Below, piece after piece: positions 1 to 8,604 of a stretch of 64,000 bases of DNA; the first letter of the stretch is position 1; each line of letters opens with the position of its first letter. The stretch is taken from NCBI GenBank assembly GCA_020850595.1, contig JADZEK010000105.1, forward strand, positions 22,025-86,024, in the 5' to 3' direction. Under the pieces are notes generated by a model. It was given only the letters and a program-made list of their open reading frames with translations. It did no database searches and had not been told where the DNA came from. The DNA is from Anaerolineales bacterium (GTDB lineage: Bacteria > Chloroflexota > Anaerolineae > Anaerolineales > UBA6663). The position numbers were made by a program, and so were the translations under genes.

Positions 1-1
1 G

Positions 2-334
2 GGCGGGGTGGCGGGCGCGCTGCTCACCTTCTTGGGCTGGTTTGTGATCTTCCTGTCGCCGGTGGCGGGCGGCCTGGTGGCCGAGGTGGTGCGGCGGGTA
101 GTGGGCCGCCGCCGGGGCCGCAACCTGTTTCTCGCGGCCGCGGCGGGCTACGTGGCGGGCTGTCTGGCGCTCTTCGCGCCCGCCCTGATCGTGCTGGCGC
201 TGGCGCTGCTGGGCGGCGAGGCGGCGGGCGGCGCGGGCCTGCGCAGCCTGCTGGGGCTGCTCTGGCCGCTGGTCTACACCGTCATCGCCGCCGGCACGTT
301 TTACGCGCGGCTGCGCGGCATCAGCGTCGGCTAG
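2..334 (+). CDS. Hypothetical membrane protein, C-terminal part (5' truncated by window edge)
   Basis: The frame is open from base 2 to a TAG at 332-334 and encodes about 110 residues. Three hydrophobic segments are visible: one near the left end, one rich in Ala/Leu in the middle, and one just before a short basic tail. A basic Arg-rich loop separates the first two, so this is probably an inner-membrane protein. A GTG at position 8 could be a start, but too little upstream sequence is present to show a ribosome-binding site, and I treat it as the 3' end of a longer gene. It ends 11 nt before recN and may be cotranscribed with it. I do not recognise the family. Confidence 0.55.
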   Translation, partial: GGVAGALLTFLGWFVIFLSPVAGGLVAEVVRRVVGRRRGRNLFLAAAAGYVAGCLALFAPALIVLALALLGGEAAGGAGLRSLLGLLWPLVYTVIAAGTFYARLRGISVG

Positions 335-345
335 ATCACGGCCTC

Positions 346-2112
346 ATGCTCACCGAACTCCACATCACCGACTTCGCTATCATAGACGCGCTGCATCTGC
401 AGCTGCAGCCCGGCCTGGTGGTCTTCACCGGCGAGACCGGCGCGGGCAAGTCCATCATCATAGACGCGGTGGAGCTGCTGCTCGGCGGCAAGGCCGACCC
501 GCTCTTCGTGCGCGCCGGGGCCGAGGCCGCCCGCGTGGAGGGCGTGTTTGCGCTGGAGCCGAGCGCGCAGCAGGCCATTCAGGCCATCCTGACTCGCGAG
601 CAGTTGGCCGATGACGAGAACGAAGAGGCGACCGAAGTGACCCTGGCGCGCGAGGTGCGCCGCGAAGGCCGCGCCGCCGCGCGCGTGAACGGCCGCCTGG
701 TGAGCCTGGCCCTGCTGCGCGAGATCGGCCAGTGGTTGGTGGATGTGCACGGCCAGAGCGAGCACCTCTCGCTGCTGCGCACCCGCGAGCACGTCTTCCT
801 CCTCGACCGCTTCGCCGAACTGGATGAGCAACGCGACGCCTACGCCCAGGTGGTGCGCGACCTGAACGGCCTGCGCCGCGAACTGAGCGAGCTGCGCCGC
901 CTGGAACGCGAGCGCGAGCGCCGCCTGGACATGCTCGATTTTCAGATCAAAGAGATCGAGGCCGCGCGCCTGAAGGCGGGCGAAGACAAGACCCTGCTGG
1001 AGGAGCGCACGCGCCTGGCGAACGCCGAGAAGCTGGCCGCGCTGGCCGACGACGCCATGCGCGCGCTGGCGGCCGGCAGCGACGACACGCCCTCCGCGGC
1101 CGACCTGCTGGGCGAGGCCGCCCGCGCCTTCAACAGCCTGGCGAAGATTGACCCGACCCAGACCGAGCGGCGCGACCTGGCGCTGAACCTGAGCGAACAG
1201 TTTAAAGACCTGGTGCGCGACCTGGAAGACTATCGCGAACAGATTGAGTACAACCCCAAGCGCCTCAACGCCGTGGAGGAGCGCCTGGAGCTGATAAAGA
1301 ACCTGGAGCGCAAGTACGGCGGCAGCATCGAGGAGGTGCTGGCGTTCGGCGCGCAGGCGCAGGCTGAGCTAGACACGCTCACCCATTCCAGCGAGCGCCG
1401 CGCCGAGCTGGAGGCGCGCGAGGAAAAGCTGCTGCGCCGCATCGGCCAACTGGGCGCGCAGCTTTCGGCTGCGCGCCAGGCGGCGGGCGAGGTGCTCGCC
1501 CGCGCCATCGAAGGCGAGTTGGCCGACCTGCGCATGGAGCGCGCCCAGTTCGGCGTCGAGCAGCACCGGCTGGAAGACCCGGCCGGCGCGCTGGTGGAGG
1601 GCCGCCGCGTGGCCTTCGACGCCACCGGCCTCGACCACGTGGAGTTCATGGTCGCGCCCAACCTGGGCGAAGGCCTCAAGCCGCTGGCCAAGGTGGCCTC
1701 GGGCGGCGAAACCTCGCGCCTGATGCTGGCCCTGAAGGGCGTGCTGGCCCGCGCCGACCAGACCCCCACGCTCATCTTCGACGAGATTGATCAGGGCATC
1801 GGCGGGCGGGTCGGCGCCATCGTCGGGCAGAAGCTGTGGGCGCTGGGCGGGTCACATCAGGTGCTGTGCATCACGCACCTGCCGCAGTTGGCGGGCTTCG
1901 GCGACCAGCATTTCAAGGTCGAGAAGGCTTTCGCGGGCGAGCGCACCGTCACCCACGTGCGGCCGCTCGGGGCGGGCGAGCGCATTTACGAACTGGCCCA
2001 GATGCTGGGCGGCACGGGCGACAAGGCCATGGACAGCGCCGAGGAAATCCTGGCCTACGTCGAGCAGATCAAGGCCGCCAGCGGCGCCGCGCCGCCGGGC
2101 CAACTGAGCTGA
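346..2112 (+). CDS. recN: DNA repair protein RecN
   Basis: The 588-residue product has the full length and architecture of RecN, the SMC-like ATPase that acts at DNA double-strand breaks before RecA-dependent recombination. A Walker A motif GETGAGKS lies at residues 29-36. A long Arg/Glu/Leu-rich coiled-coil region follows in the middle. The C-terminal third carries the ABC signature ASGGETSRLMLALK and a Walker B LIFDEID with the following QGIGGR, then the ITHLPQ switch. The ATG at 346 places the N-terminus (MLTELHITDFAIID) exactly where RecN proteins start, although no good Shine-Dalgarno is visible. The next gene begins 7 nt after the stop, so the two are likely cotranscribed. Confidence 0.97.
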   Translation: MLTELHITDFAIIDALHLQLQPGLVVFTGETGAGKSIIIDAVELLLGGKADPLFVRAGAEAARVEGVFALEPSAQQAIQAILTREQLADDENEEATEVTLAREVRREGRAAARVNGRLVSLALLREIGQWLVDVHGQSEHLSLLRTREHVFLLDRFAELDEQRDAYAQVVRDLNGLRRELSELRRLERERERRLDMLDFQIKEIEAARLKAGEDKTLLEERTRLANAEKLAALADDAMRALAAGSDDTPSAADLLGEAARAFNSLAKIDPTQTERRDLALNLSEQFKDLVRDLEDYREQIEYNPKRLNAVEERLELIKNLERKYGGSIEEVLAFGAQAQAELDTLTHSSERRAELEAREEKLLRRIGQLGAQLSAARQAAGEVLARAIEGELADLRMERAQFGVEQHRLEDPAGALVEGRRVAFDATGLDHVEFMVAPNLGEGLKPLAKVASGGETSRLMLALKGVLARADQTPTLIFDEIDQGIGGRVGAIVGQKLWALGGSHQVLCITHLPQLAGFGDQHFKVEKAFAGERTVTHVRPLGAGERIYELAQMLGGTGDKAMDSAEEILAYVEQIKAASGAAPPGQLS

Positions 2113-2119
2113 GCCAGCA

Positions 2120-3064
2120 ATGGGGTCACTCACCCTGCCGGCCTGGGCGCGAGCCGCCCACCCGATTGTGCGCTACGAGCGCCGCCACTGGCAGGCCTCG
2201 CGCACCTGGCGGCTGGTGAACGTGCTGTTATGGGGCGGCAGCCTGGTCTTCTTGCTCGTGCCCGCTGCGTGCAGCCTGCTCTTCACCGTCGGCTTCACGT
2301 TCCAATCGCCCGCCGAGGTGGTGCTCGGCCTGGGCGGCCTGTTCACCCTGGGGTTGTTCATCGTCACAGCGATCCTCAGCGGCCTCAACGCGCTGTGCGC
2401 CGGCATCCTGGGGGCCACGGTCATCGCCCGCGAGCGCGAGAGCCAAACCTGGCCGTTCTTGCGCCTCACGCCGCTAACCGGCCGCGAGATCGCGCTGGGC
2501 AAGCTCATGGCTGTCTTCTACACGCTCGGCCGGCCGCTCGCCATCATCACCGGCCTGCGGCTGCTCGCGCTGCTCGGTGGGCTGGTAACGGTCATCGTCG
2601 CCTACCTCGTCAGTGGCGCGAACCCTTACGCTTTGGCGGAACTGGCCGCCGCCCTCCAGCGCGACTTGGCCGCCGCGCCCGGCCATGTGTTCCCAGGCCT
2701 GATGCTTCTCGGACTTGGCCTGCTCGTCGGCCTCGTCACCTGGCTGGCCGAGCCGCTGTGGGGCGTGCTCTACAACGGCGTGCTGGGGCTGGCCGCGTCT
2801 ACCCTGGTGCGCTCGCGCGGCGCGGCCGTGGCGGTGTTGTTCGGCGCGCAGTTCGGCATTGCCTTGGGCCTTGTTGCGCCCGCGCAGCAAATCGCCCTGC
2901 TGGCGACGGCTCCGTTCATCGTCACCAGTTCCGGCGCGCCCAACAGCTTTCTCGCCCTCTTCATTGTTGGGTCGCAGGCGGCGCTGGGGCTGGTGCTCAG
3001 TTGGGGCGTGCTGGCCGGCGCGCTCTACCTGGCGCTGCGCCGCGCCGACACGCTGGGCGACTGA
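2120..3064 (+). CDS. ABC-2-type transport permease-like membrane protein
   Basis: This 314-residue protein has about six hydrophobic segments. After the second comes a cytoplasmic stretch reading RERESQTWPFLRLTPLTGREIALGKL, whose pattern (arginine/glutamate pair, 'LxLTPL', 'GxExxLGKL') is typical of ABC-2 permeases that pair with a separate ATPase. No ATPase gene lies next to it in the window, so either the partner is elsewhere or the protein acts differently. It starts 7 nt after recN with no strong ribosome-binding site, which suggests translational coupling. Family-level assignment is from the motif; substrate and direction of transport cannot be told. Confidence 0.7.
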   Translation: MGSLTLPAWARAAHPIVRYERRHWQASRTWRLVNVLLWGGSLVFLLVPAACSLLFTVGFTFQSPAEVVLGLGGLFTLGLFIVTAILSGLNALCAGILGATVIARERESQTWPFLRLTPLTGREIALGKLMAVFYTLGRPLAIITGLRLLALLGGLVTVIVAYLVSGANPYALAELAAALQRDLAAAPGHVFPGLMLLGLGLLVGLVTWLAEPLWGVLYNGVLGLAASTLVRSRGAAVAVLFGAQFGIALGLVAPAQQIALLATAPFIVTSSGAPNSFLALFIVGSQAALGLVLSWGVLAGALYLALRRADTLGD

Positions 3065-3070
3065 CCACCC

Positions 3071-3106
3071 GTAATAACCAAAACATCCGGCCCCAGTGGC
3101 CGGATG
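3071..3106 (-). terminator. Intrinsic terminator for the zinc-ribbon gene
   Basis: A perfect 9-bp stem (CATCCGGCC at 3084-3092 with GGCCGGATG at 3098-3106) with a 5-nt loop is followed, reading on the minus strand, by TTTTGGTTATT. It lies between two convergent genes and has its T-tract only on the minus side. Confidence 0.75.
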
Positions 3107-3131
3107 CGGATTGTGGGAGAAACGGCCGCGC

Positions 3132-3329
3132 CTAACGGGCCGCCTCTTGTTCCAGCGCGCGCATGTACTCCCCCGGCAAGTCGTCCGTTTGCTCCTGAGG
3201 CGCGAAGCCGCTGTCGCAGGTGTAACCGCAGATGGTACACTGGCCCTGAACTTCCAGGCCTGCGCCCGTGGGATTGATTGTGGTGACCAGGCCCGGCAGG
3301 TTACAATACGGGCATTCGCTCAAGTTCAT
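3132..3329 (-). CDS. Small zinc-ribbon protein
   Basis: A 65-residue protein with two CxxC knuckles (CPYC near the N-terminus, CTIC about 25 residues later, plus a following Cys after GYT) that fits a one-zinc ribbon. The frame is open 18 codons further upstream, but I place the start at 3329 because AAAGGAGG sits 10 nt before that ATG and nothing comparable precedes the upstream ATG at 3383. The C-terminal half is acidic and probably flexible. Nothing beyond zinc binding can be inferred; such proteins are often nucleic-acid or protein adaptors. Confidence 0.7.
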   Translation of the reverse strand: MNLSECPYCNLPGLVTTINPTGAGLEVQGQCTICGYTCDSGFAPQEQTDDLPGEYMRALEQEAAR

Positions 3330-3441
3330 CCAGTCAGCGCCTCCTTTCCGTGGCGGAGTTTGGGCGTGCATGTTTTCTGACATGCCCGGATTCTACCGGA
3401 CCATGATTAATGCAACATAAGGTGCGCCTCAGGACTGATCG

Positions 3442-5277
3442 GTGAAGCCCAACCACCATGCTGTTTTTCGCCGTCTTTTGCGCTTACCGAGCCGGGCAGC
3501 GCTCATCTGCCTGGCGCTGCTGGCGGCCTGCGGCCCACGCCCCGCCCCCACGCCGCACACGCCCCGCGCCACGCCGGTCAGCGCCGGAGCGGTGGCGATA
3601 GACCCGGCGGGTTTGCGCCTCGCCGCCGTCAACCCCGACTCAGGCTCGGTGACGCTGGTGGACCTCGCCACGCTGACGATACAGGCCGAAGTGGCGTTGG
3701 GCACGGACAGCGACCCGCGCACGCTCAGCTTCACGCCTGACAGCACGACGCTGTTGGTGGCCGAACACGGCGCAGGCACGCTGGCCGTGATTGACGCTGC
3801 GGCGGGCACGCTGGCGCGCACCGTCACCGTGGGCGCGCTGCCCTATGGCGTGGTGGCCGGGAGCAGCCGTGCTTACGTCAGCCTGGCCGGCGCGCCGCAG
3901 GTGGTGGTGGTGGACCTGGGCACGTGGGCCGTCACGGCGGCCGTGCCCCTGCCGCCCTTCCCCACCGGGCTGGCGCTGGCGGCGGGCGAGGCCGCGCTGT
4001 ACGTCACGCACCTGTACTCCGGCGCGGTGAGCGTGCTCGACACGGCCACGCTGACGGTCACGCAGACGCTCGCGGCCGCGCCGGAAGCGAACCTGGCGCA
4101 ATTCATTGCGTTGAGCAGCGACGGCACGCGCGCCTATGTGCCACAGACGCTGGCCTTCTCTGACCGCACGGACCTGGCTTACGACAACGCCGTGCGGCCC
4201 ATCGTCGGCGTGCTGGCCTTGAGCGGCGGTGAGCCTCCGGCCCCACTGGCCCTCTCCACGCCGGAGCAGGCCGTCAACCTGCCCTTTGCCGTCGCGCTCG
4301 CGCCCGAGTGCGCCAGCCCGCCCGCGGCGTCAGCAGAGGGGTGCGCCGCGCGCCTGTACGTCGCCAATGCGGGCAGCGATGTGGTGACCGTGCTCGACCC
4401 GGCCAGCGGCGCAACGCTGGCCGCGCTTCCCACCGGCCGCAACCCCCGCGGCCTGGCCCTGAGCGCGGATGGCGCGCGCTTGTACGTGGACAACGTGCTC
4501 GACGGCACGCTCGACGTTTTTGATACTACCGCGCTCAGCCGCTTGCAGCGGCTAACGCTGACACGCCTGCCGCTGGCGGCCGAGGTGCTGGAGGGCAAGC
4601 GCCTGTTCAACAGCGCGCTAGAACCGATGGCCGCCGACGGCTGGCTCTCGTGCGCCACCTGCCACCTAGACGGCGGCGACGACGGCCGCACCTGGGCCGG
4701 TTTTCCCGACGGCCCGCGCAACACGCCCGCGCTCCTTGTCTCGGCCGCCAGCCTGCCGCTGCACTGGAACGGCAACCTGGACGAGTTTCAAGACACCGAG
4801 GCCACCATCCGCGTCATCCAGGGCGGCGCGGGCCTGATCGCAGGCGACGCGCACCTCAGCCTCGGCCCCGCCAACGCCGGGCGCTCGGCCGCGCTCGATG
4901 CGCTGGCGGCCTACCTGGCTACGCTGACGCCGCCGCCCTCGCCCTACGCGCCGGATGCCGAGACGCTGGCCCGCGGCGAGCGCGCTTTTGCCCGCTGGGG
5001 CTGCGCCACCTGCCATAGCGGCGCGGCCTTCAGCGACCAGCAGACCCACACCAGCAGCATCGGTGACGCGGCGCTGGAACGGAACCAGACCGGCCCGCTG
5101 CCGCGCTTCGACACCCCCGCGCTGGCCGGAGCCTGGGCCACCGCGCCCTACTTTCACGACGGCTCGGCCGCCACGCTGCGCGATACGTTCTTCAGCGTGG
5201 GCTTTCACAACATGGGGCCGGCCATGAACCCCGGCGAAGTCATTGACCTGGTGGCCTACATGCAGTCGCTGCCGTAG
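3442..5277 (+). CDS. YVTN-type beta-propeller / di-haem cytochrome c (MauG-like) lipoprotein
   Basis: The 611-residue product starts at a GTG and has a signal peptide ending in the lipobox LLAAC with Cys30, so it should be lipid-anchored outside the membrane. Residues about 45-370 form repeated propeller blades of the YVTN type (recurring 'AxVxPDSGSVTLVDLATL', 'RGLALSADGARLYV'). Two haem-binding motifs follow, CATCH at 404-408 and CATCH at 521-525, with the RNTPAL and 'TPALAGAWATAPYFHDG' segments typical of the cytochrome c peroxidase/MauG family. The reaction is likely electron transfer or peroxide/substrate oxidation at the cell surface. It is 9 nt upstream of the following methyltransferase. 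The partner substrate is unknown. Confidence 0.85.
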   Translation: MKPNHHAVFRRLLRLPSRAALICLALLAACGPRPAPTPHTPRATPVSAGAVAIDPAGLRLAAVNPDSGSVTLVDLATLTIQAEVALGTDSDPRTLSFTPDSTTLLVAEHGAGTLAVIDAAAGTLARTVTVGALPYGVVAGSSRAYVSLAGAPQVVVVDLGTWAVTAAVPLPPFPTGLALAAGEAALYVTHLYSGAVSVLDTATLTVTQTLAAAPEANLAQFIALSSDGTRAYVPQTLAFSDRTDLAYDNAVRPIVGVLALSGGEPPAPLALSTPEQAVNLPFAVALAPECASPPAASAEGCAARLYVANAGSDVVTVLDPASGATLAALPTGRNPRGLALSADGARLYVDNVLDGTLDVFDTTALSRLQRLTLTRLPLAAEVLEGKRLFNSALEPMAADGWLSCATCHLDGGDDGRTWAGFPDGPRNTPALLVSAASLPLHWNGNLDEFQDTEATIRVIQGGAGLIAGDAHLSLGPANAGRSAALDALAAYLATLTPPPSPYAPDAETLARGERAFARWGCATCHSGAAFSDQQTHTSSIGDAALERNQTGPLPRFDTPALAGAWATAPYFHDGSAATLRDTFFSVGFHNMGPAMNPGEVIDLVAYMQSLP

Positions 5278-5286
5278 CGTTGCCCG

Positions 5287-6003
5287 ATGCTCCCCCTCGA
5301 CCGGCAGAACGCCTATCGCGCGCGCTATGCCCGGCTGCGCCCCGGCTGGCAGCCCAGCGGCCCGCAATTCGAGAGCCTCGTCCGCCAAACCCTGCGGCCC
5401 GCCAGCCGTGTGCTCGACCTGGGCTGCGGGCGCGGCGGCGTCATGGAACTCTTCTGGCGCGAGGTGCGCCTCACCGCCGGGCTTGACCCCGACCTGGCCT
5501 CGCTGCGCGCGCACCGCGCCGCCATGCCGCGCGTGTGCGGCGTGGGCGAGGCGCTGCCATTTGCCGCCGCCAGCTTCGACGTCGTGCTGGCTTTGTGGGT
5601 GCTGGAGCATGTCACCCGGCCCGCCGCCCTGTTGGCCGAGGCGCGGCGCGTGCTCGTCCCCGGCGGGCACTTCCTCTTCCTGACCCCCAACGCCCACCAC
5701 CCGCTGCTGCTGGCCAACCGTTTTAGCTGGGCCTTCCCCGCCGTGCAGCGGGTGCTGGTGCCGCGCCTTTACGGCCGCGCCGAGGCCGATACTTTCCGGG
5801 TGCGGTATCAGGCCAACACGCTCGAGCGGCTGCGGGCGCTAGCCGCTGCGGAGGGCTTCACCATCGCCTCGCTGCGGCCACTCTCTGACCCCACCTACAC
5901 CGCCTTCAACGACGCACTCTTTGCCCTCAGCCGCCTCGTCGAGCGCTGGCTGCCGCCCAGCCTGTACGTGCATCTGCTCGGCGACTTCGTGCGCAACGGA
6001 TAG
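5287..6003 (+). CDS. Class I SAM-dependent methyltransferase
   Basis: A 238-residue protein with motif I VLDLGCGRGG around residues 40-49, an acidic motif II (GLDPDLAS), and the post-motif 'ALPFAAASFDVVLALWVLEHV' typical of Methyltransf_11-type enzymes. The C-terminal half has the 'HFLFLTPNAHHPL' and aromatic stretches often seen in methyltransferases of surface polysaccharide or lipid pathways. No substrate can be named. It starts 9 nt after the cytochrome-propeller gene and lacks a good ribosome-binding site, so coupling is likely. After its stop the DNA becomes locally AT-rich. Confidence 0.85.
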   Translation: MLPLDRQNAYRARYARLRPGWQPSGPQFESLVRQTLRPASRVLDLGCGRGGVMELFWREVRLTAGLDPDLASLRAHRAAMPRVCGVGEALPFAAASFDVVLALWVLEHVTRPAALLAEARRVLVPGGHFLFLTPNAHHPLLLANRFSWAFPAVQRVLVPRLYGRAEADTFRVRYQANTLERLRALAAAEGFTIASLRPLSDPTYTAFNDALFALSRLVERWLPPSLYVHLLGDFVRNG

Positions 6004-6040
6004 GGCTACCCTTCCTCGCCTTCGTGCTCATTCGGCTCAA

Positions 6041-6060
6041 ATTCGTGACAATTCGTGGCT
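6041..6060. repeat. Intergenic ATTCGTG...TTCGTGGC repeat, copy 1
   Basis: The 20-mer ATTCGTGACAATTCGTGGCT is nearly repeated at 49186-49205 (17 of 20 identical). It lies in an AT-richer gap. It itself contains two ATTCGTG units ten bases apart. Confidence 0.5.
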
Positions 6061-6076
6061 GCCACCTTCGGCTCTC

Positions 6077-6105
6077 TTGTCACACCTGACTCGGTGGCCT
6101 ATACT
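6077..6105 (+). promoter_or_regulatory. Sigma-70-type promoter for the SH3b-SGNH gene
   Basis: TTGTCA at 6077-6082, a 17-bp spacer, and TATACT at 6100-6105. Transcription would start near 6112, giving a leader of about 38 nt before the ATG at 6150. Confidence 0.65.
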
Positions 6106-6149
6106 TTGCAACGGTACGCAAAATGCCGGTGATTTCCTGAGTATTGGTC

Positions 6150-7961
6150 ATGGCCCCGCGCCGCTCGCCGTTCGACTGGCTCGCCTGGCTGCTCAACCTC
6201 GCCACCCTCGGCGTGGTCGGGCTGGTCGCGGCCGTCTTCCTCAACCCGGCCCTGGTGCCGCCCGCCTGGCGGCCAATTAGCGGCCAGGCCCCGCCGCCCA
6301 CCGCCGTGGCCTTCGTGCCAGAGACCGCCAGCGCCACGGCCACCCAGCCGGTGGTCTTCCCGACCCTCCCGCCGGAGTGGACGGCCACGCCCACGCTGGA
6401 GTTCCCGCCAACCGAGACGCCCGACCGCTACCCCACCTTTACCCCCAGCGGCGGTCCCGCCCCCACCTTGCTGCCGAACCTGAACAGCACGGCCGAGGCG
6501 GGCGTGGACGGCCGCGTGGTGGCCGACGCGGGTTTCCTGCGGGTGCGCGCCCTGGCCGGCACCGCGGGCGAGATCATCGGCAACCTCTCGCCGAACACTG
6601 CCGTGCGTATCATCGGCCGCAGTGAACAGAGCGATTGGCTGGAGGTCATCGGCCCGGACGATCTGCGCGGCTGGGTCATGGCCCCGTTCGTGGATGTTTA
6701 CATCAATTTGCTCGCGGTGCCCGTCACCGCCGGGGCCGTGCTGGACGCGACCGCCACACCCGTCATCCCCGACGAGGCCAAGGTGTCAGATGCGGGCGAC
6801 AACCTGCGGCTGCGGGCCTCGCCCGGCACAGCCGGCGCCATCATCGGCAACCTGCCCGCCGGCATGGTGCTCGACCTGGTGGGCCGCACCGCCGACAGCG
6901 CCTGGCTGCAAGTGCTCACGGCCGACAACCGCTCCGGCTGGGTGATGGCGCGCTACGTTGACCTCTACATGGATGTGGGCAAGCTGCCGGTGACCGGCGT
7001 GCCGGTGGACGCGGCCGGCACCGCGCCGCCTTCCGGTGGACAGCCCGCCACCACGGTGGTCGTGGCCTTCTTGCCCAGTGCGACCTCCACCGCGAGCAAG
7101 ACGCTCGTGCCGCCCACCCCCGTTCCGCCGACCGCCACCCACACCCCGCCGCCGACGCCGACCAACACCAACCCGCCGCCACCCCCGCCGCCCAGCGAGG
7201 TGATCTTCGGCATCAGCCAGCACTCGCGCGACCTGTACCTGTACGGCCAGAGCCTGGGCAACCACGCCAACGTCTTCGCCAAAATCGGCGACTCGCTCAC
7301 CGTCGCGCCACAATTCTTATTACCCATTGGCTACGGCGCGTACAACCTGCGCGACTACAGCGGCTTGCAGGAGGCGGTCAACTTCTTCGGCGCGGGGCAG
7401 GCGCGCATCGGCAACCCGTTTGTGAACACCTCGCTGGCGGCCAAGGGCGGCTGGTCATCGTTCTCGCTGGTGGCCGGCTCCACCTCCAACAAGACCTACT
7501 GCGGGAACAACGAGTCGCCGGTGCAGTGCGAGCTGCGCCTCAACCGCCCGGCCATCGCGCTCATCCTGATCGGCACGAACGACCTGACCAGCAGCACGGC
7601 CGAGGGCTACCAGGCCAACCTGCGCCGCATCGTGGCCGACTGCGTCAGCCAGGGCGTCATCCCGGTGCTGAGCACGCTGCCGCCCTACCTGCGCGCGGGC
7701 TACGAGGGCTACGCGGGCCGCGTGGCTGAGTTCAACGGCTACATCATCGCCATCGCGCAAGAGAACGACCTGCCGGTGTGGAACCTGTGGGCCGCCGTGC
7801 AGAGCCTGCCCAACCGGGGCCTGGGCGGCGACGGCGTGCACCTCTCCGTGGCGCCCGACGCGGCCGACTTCACCGCCGCCAACCTGCAATACGGCAGCAC
7901 CGTGCGCAACCTCACCGCGCTCCAGCTCCTCGATGCCCTGTGGCGCGGCGTGATGCAGTAG
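6150..7961 (+). CDS. Membrane-anchored double SH3b + SGNH/GDSL hydrolase
   Basis: The 603-residue protein has one N-terminal membrane span (about residues 10-32), a Thr/Pro spacer, two bacterial SH3 domains (about 118-182 and 206-272, each with 'LRxRAxxGTAGxIIGNL' and 'GWVMA'), a second Pro/Thr linker, and a C-terminal SGNH hydrolase. The hydrolase blocks are complete: GDSL at 380-383 (Ser382 nucleophile), GTND at 475-478, and DGVH at 561-564 (Asp561, His564). It should sit outside the membrane and deacylate an ester, perhaps on envelope glycan. I use the ATG at 6150 rather than an in-frame TTG two codons upstream. A paralogue lies at 8605-9768. Confidence 0.85.
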   Translation: MAPRRSPFDWLAWLLNLATLGVVGLVAAVFLNPALVPPAWRPISGQAPPPTAVAFVPETASATATQPVVFPTLPPEWTATPTLEFPPTETPDRYPTFTPSGGPAPTLLPNLNSTAEAGVDGRVVADAGFLRVRALAGTAGEIIGNLSPNTAVRIIGRSEQSDWLEVIGPDDLRGWVMAPFVDVYINLLAVPVTAGAVLDATATPVIPDEAKVSDAGDNLRLRASPGTAGAIIGNLPAGMVLDLVGRTADSAWLQVLTADNRSGWVMARYVDLYMDVGKLPVTGVPVDAAGTAPPSGGQPATTVVVAFLPSATSTASKTLVPPTPVPPTATHTPPPTPTNTNPPPPPPPSEVIFGISQHSRDLYLYGQSLGNHANVFAKIGDSLTVAPQFLLPIGYGAYNLRDYSGLQEAVNFFGAGQARIGNPFVNTSLAAKGGWSSFSLVAGSTSNKTYCGNNESPVQCELRLNRPAIALILIGTNDLTSSTAEGYQANLRRIVADCVSQGVIPVLSTLPPYLRAGYEGYAGRVAEFNGYIIAIAQENDLPVWNLWAAVQSLPNRGLGGDGVHLSVAPDAADFTAANLQYGSTVRNLTALQLLDALWRGVMQ

Positions 7962-7994
7962 GCTGGAGGCCGCCGCCCGGCCATCCAGCCTTGT

Positions 7995-8000
7995 TATAAT
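7995..8000 (+). promoter_or_regulatory. -10 box immediately before the start codon (candidate leaderless promoter)
   Basis: TATAAT ends 6 nt before the ATG at 8007, where transcription itself would be expected to start. There is no ribosome-binding site in between and no clear -35 box. Confidence 0.55.
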
Positions 8001-8006
8001 GGCCCC

Positions 8007-8570
8007 ATGCGCTTTGCCTGGCTCGTGCTGCTTGCCGCCATGCTCACCTTGGTCAGTTGCAGCCCATCCACTCCGCTAGCCCCCACGGCCACTAGTCCCG
8101 CGGCGACGCTGACGCCTGTTCCAACGCAGGTTCTGCCAACGGCGACTGACCTGCCGCCCAGCGCAACACCCAGCCCGGCTCCAAGCGCCACAGTGTCGGC
8201 AACGCCGGGCGGCCCGACGCCTACCACCGGGCCAACCGCCACCCCCACGCTCGACCCAGCGCTCGCCGTCATCTACGATTACCTGGCCGCCCGCGCCGCC
8301 GCCGACGTGGAGGCCGTGACCGCCCTGGCCTGTGACGCCTTCGACAGCCAGGCCGTCACCGAGGCCATCTCGTTTCGCTCCATGAACGCCAAGCTCAACA
8401 ACGACCTGGAGTGCAGCGTCAGCGGCGCGGAGGGCGACTACACGCTGGTGGCCTGCGTGGGCACCATGACCACCACCTACGGCCCGGACTCAAAGGTCTG
8501 GGACCTGTCGAACGCCATCTACCGGGCCGCGCTCGAAAACGGGGCCTGGACCATGTGTGGGTATCAGTAA
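8007..8570 (+). CDS. Small Thr/Pro-rich lipoprotein
   Basis: A 187-residue product with a short signal peptide ending in LVSC, so lipidation is expected at Cys18. Residues about 22-85 are almost only Thr, Pro, Ala and Ser, a flexible wall-spanning spacer. The C-terminal globular part of about 100 residues starts with 'LAVIYDYLAARAAADVEAVTALACD' and contains three more cysteines. Its length and beginning recall small NTF2-like or DUF4878-like extracellular domains, but I cannot assign it firmly. It lies between the two SGNH paralogues and is read the same way, so a shared envelope role is likely. Confidence 0.75.
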   Translation: MRFAWLVLLAAMLTLVSCSPSTPLAPTATSPAATLTPVPTQVLPTATDLPPSATPSPAPSATVSATPGGPTPTTGPTATPTLDPALAVIYDYLAARAAADVEAVTALACDAFDSQAVTEAISFRSMNAKLNNDLECSVSGAEGDYTLVACVGTMTTTYGPDSKVWDLSNAIYRAALENGAWTMCGYQ

Positions 8571-8604
8571 GCGTTGCGTTGAGGGGTAACAAGGAGTGTC
8601 TGCC

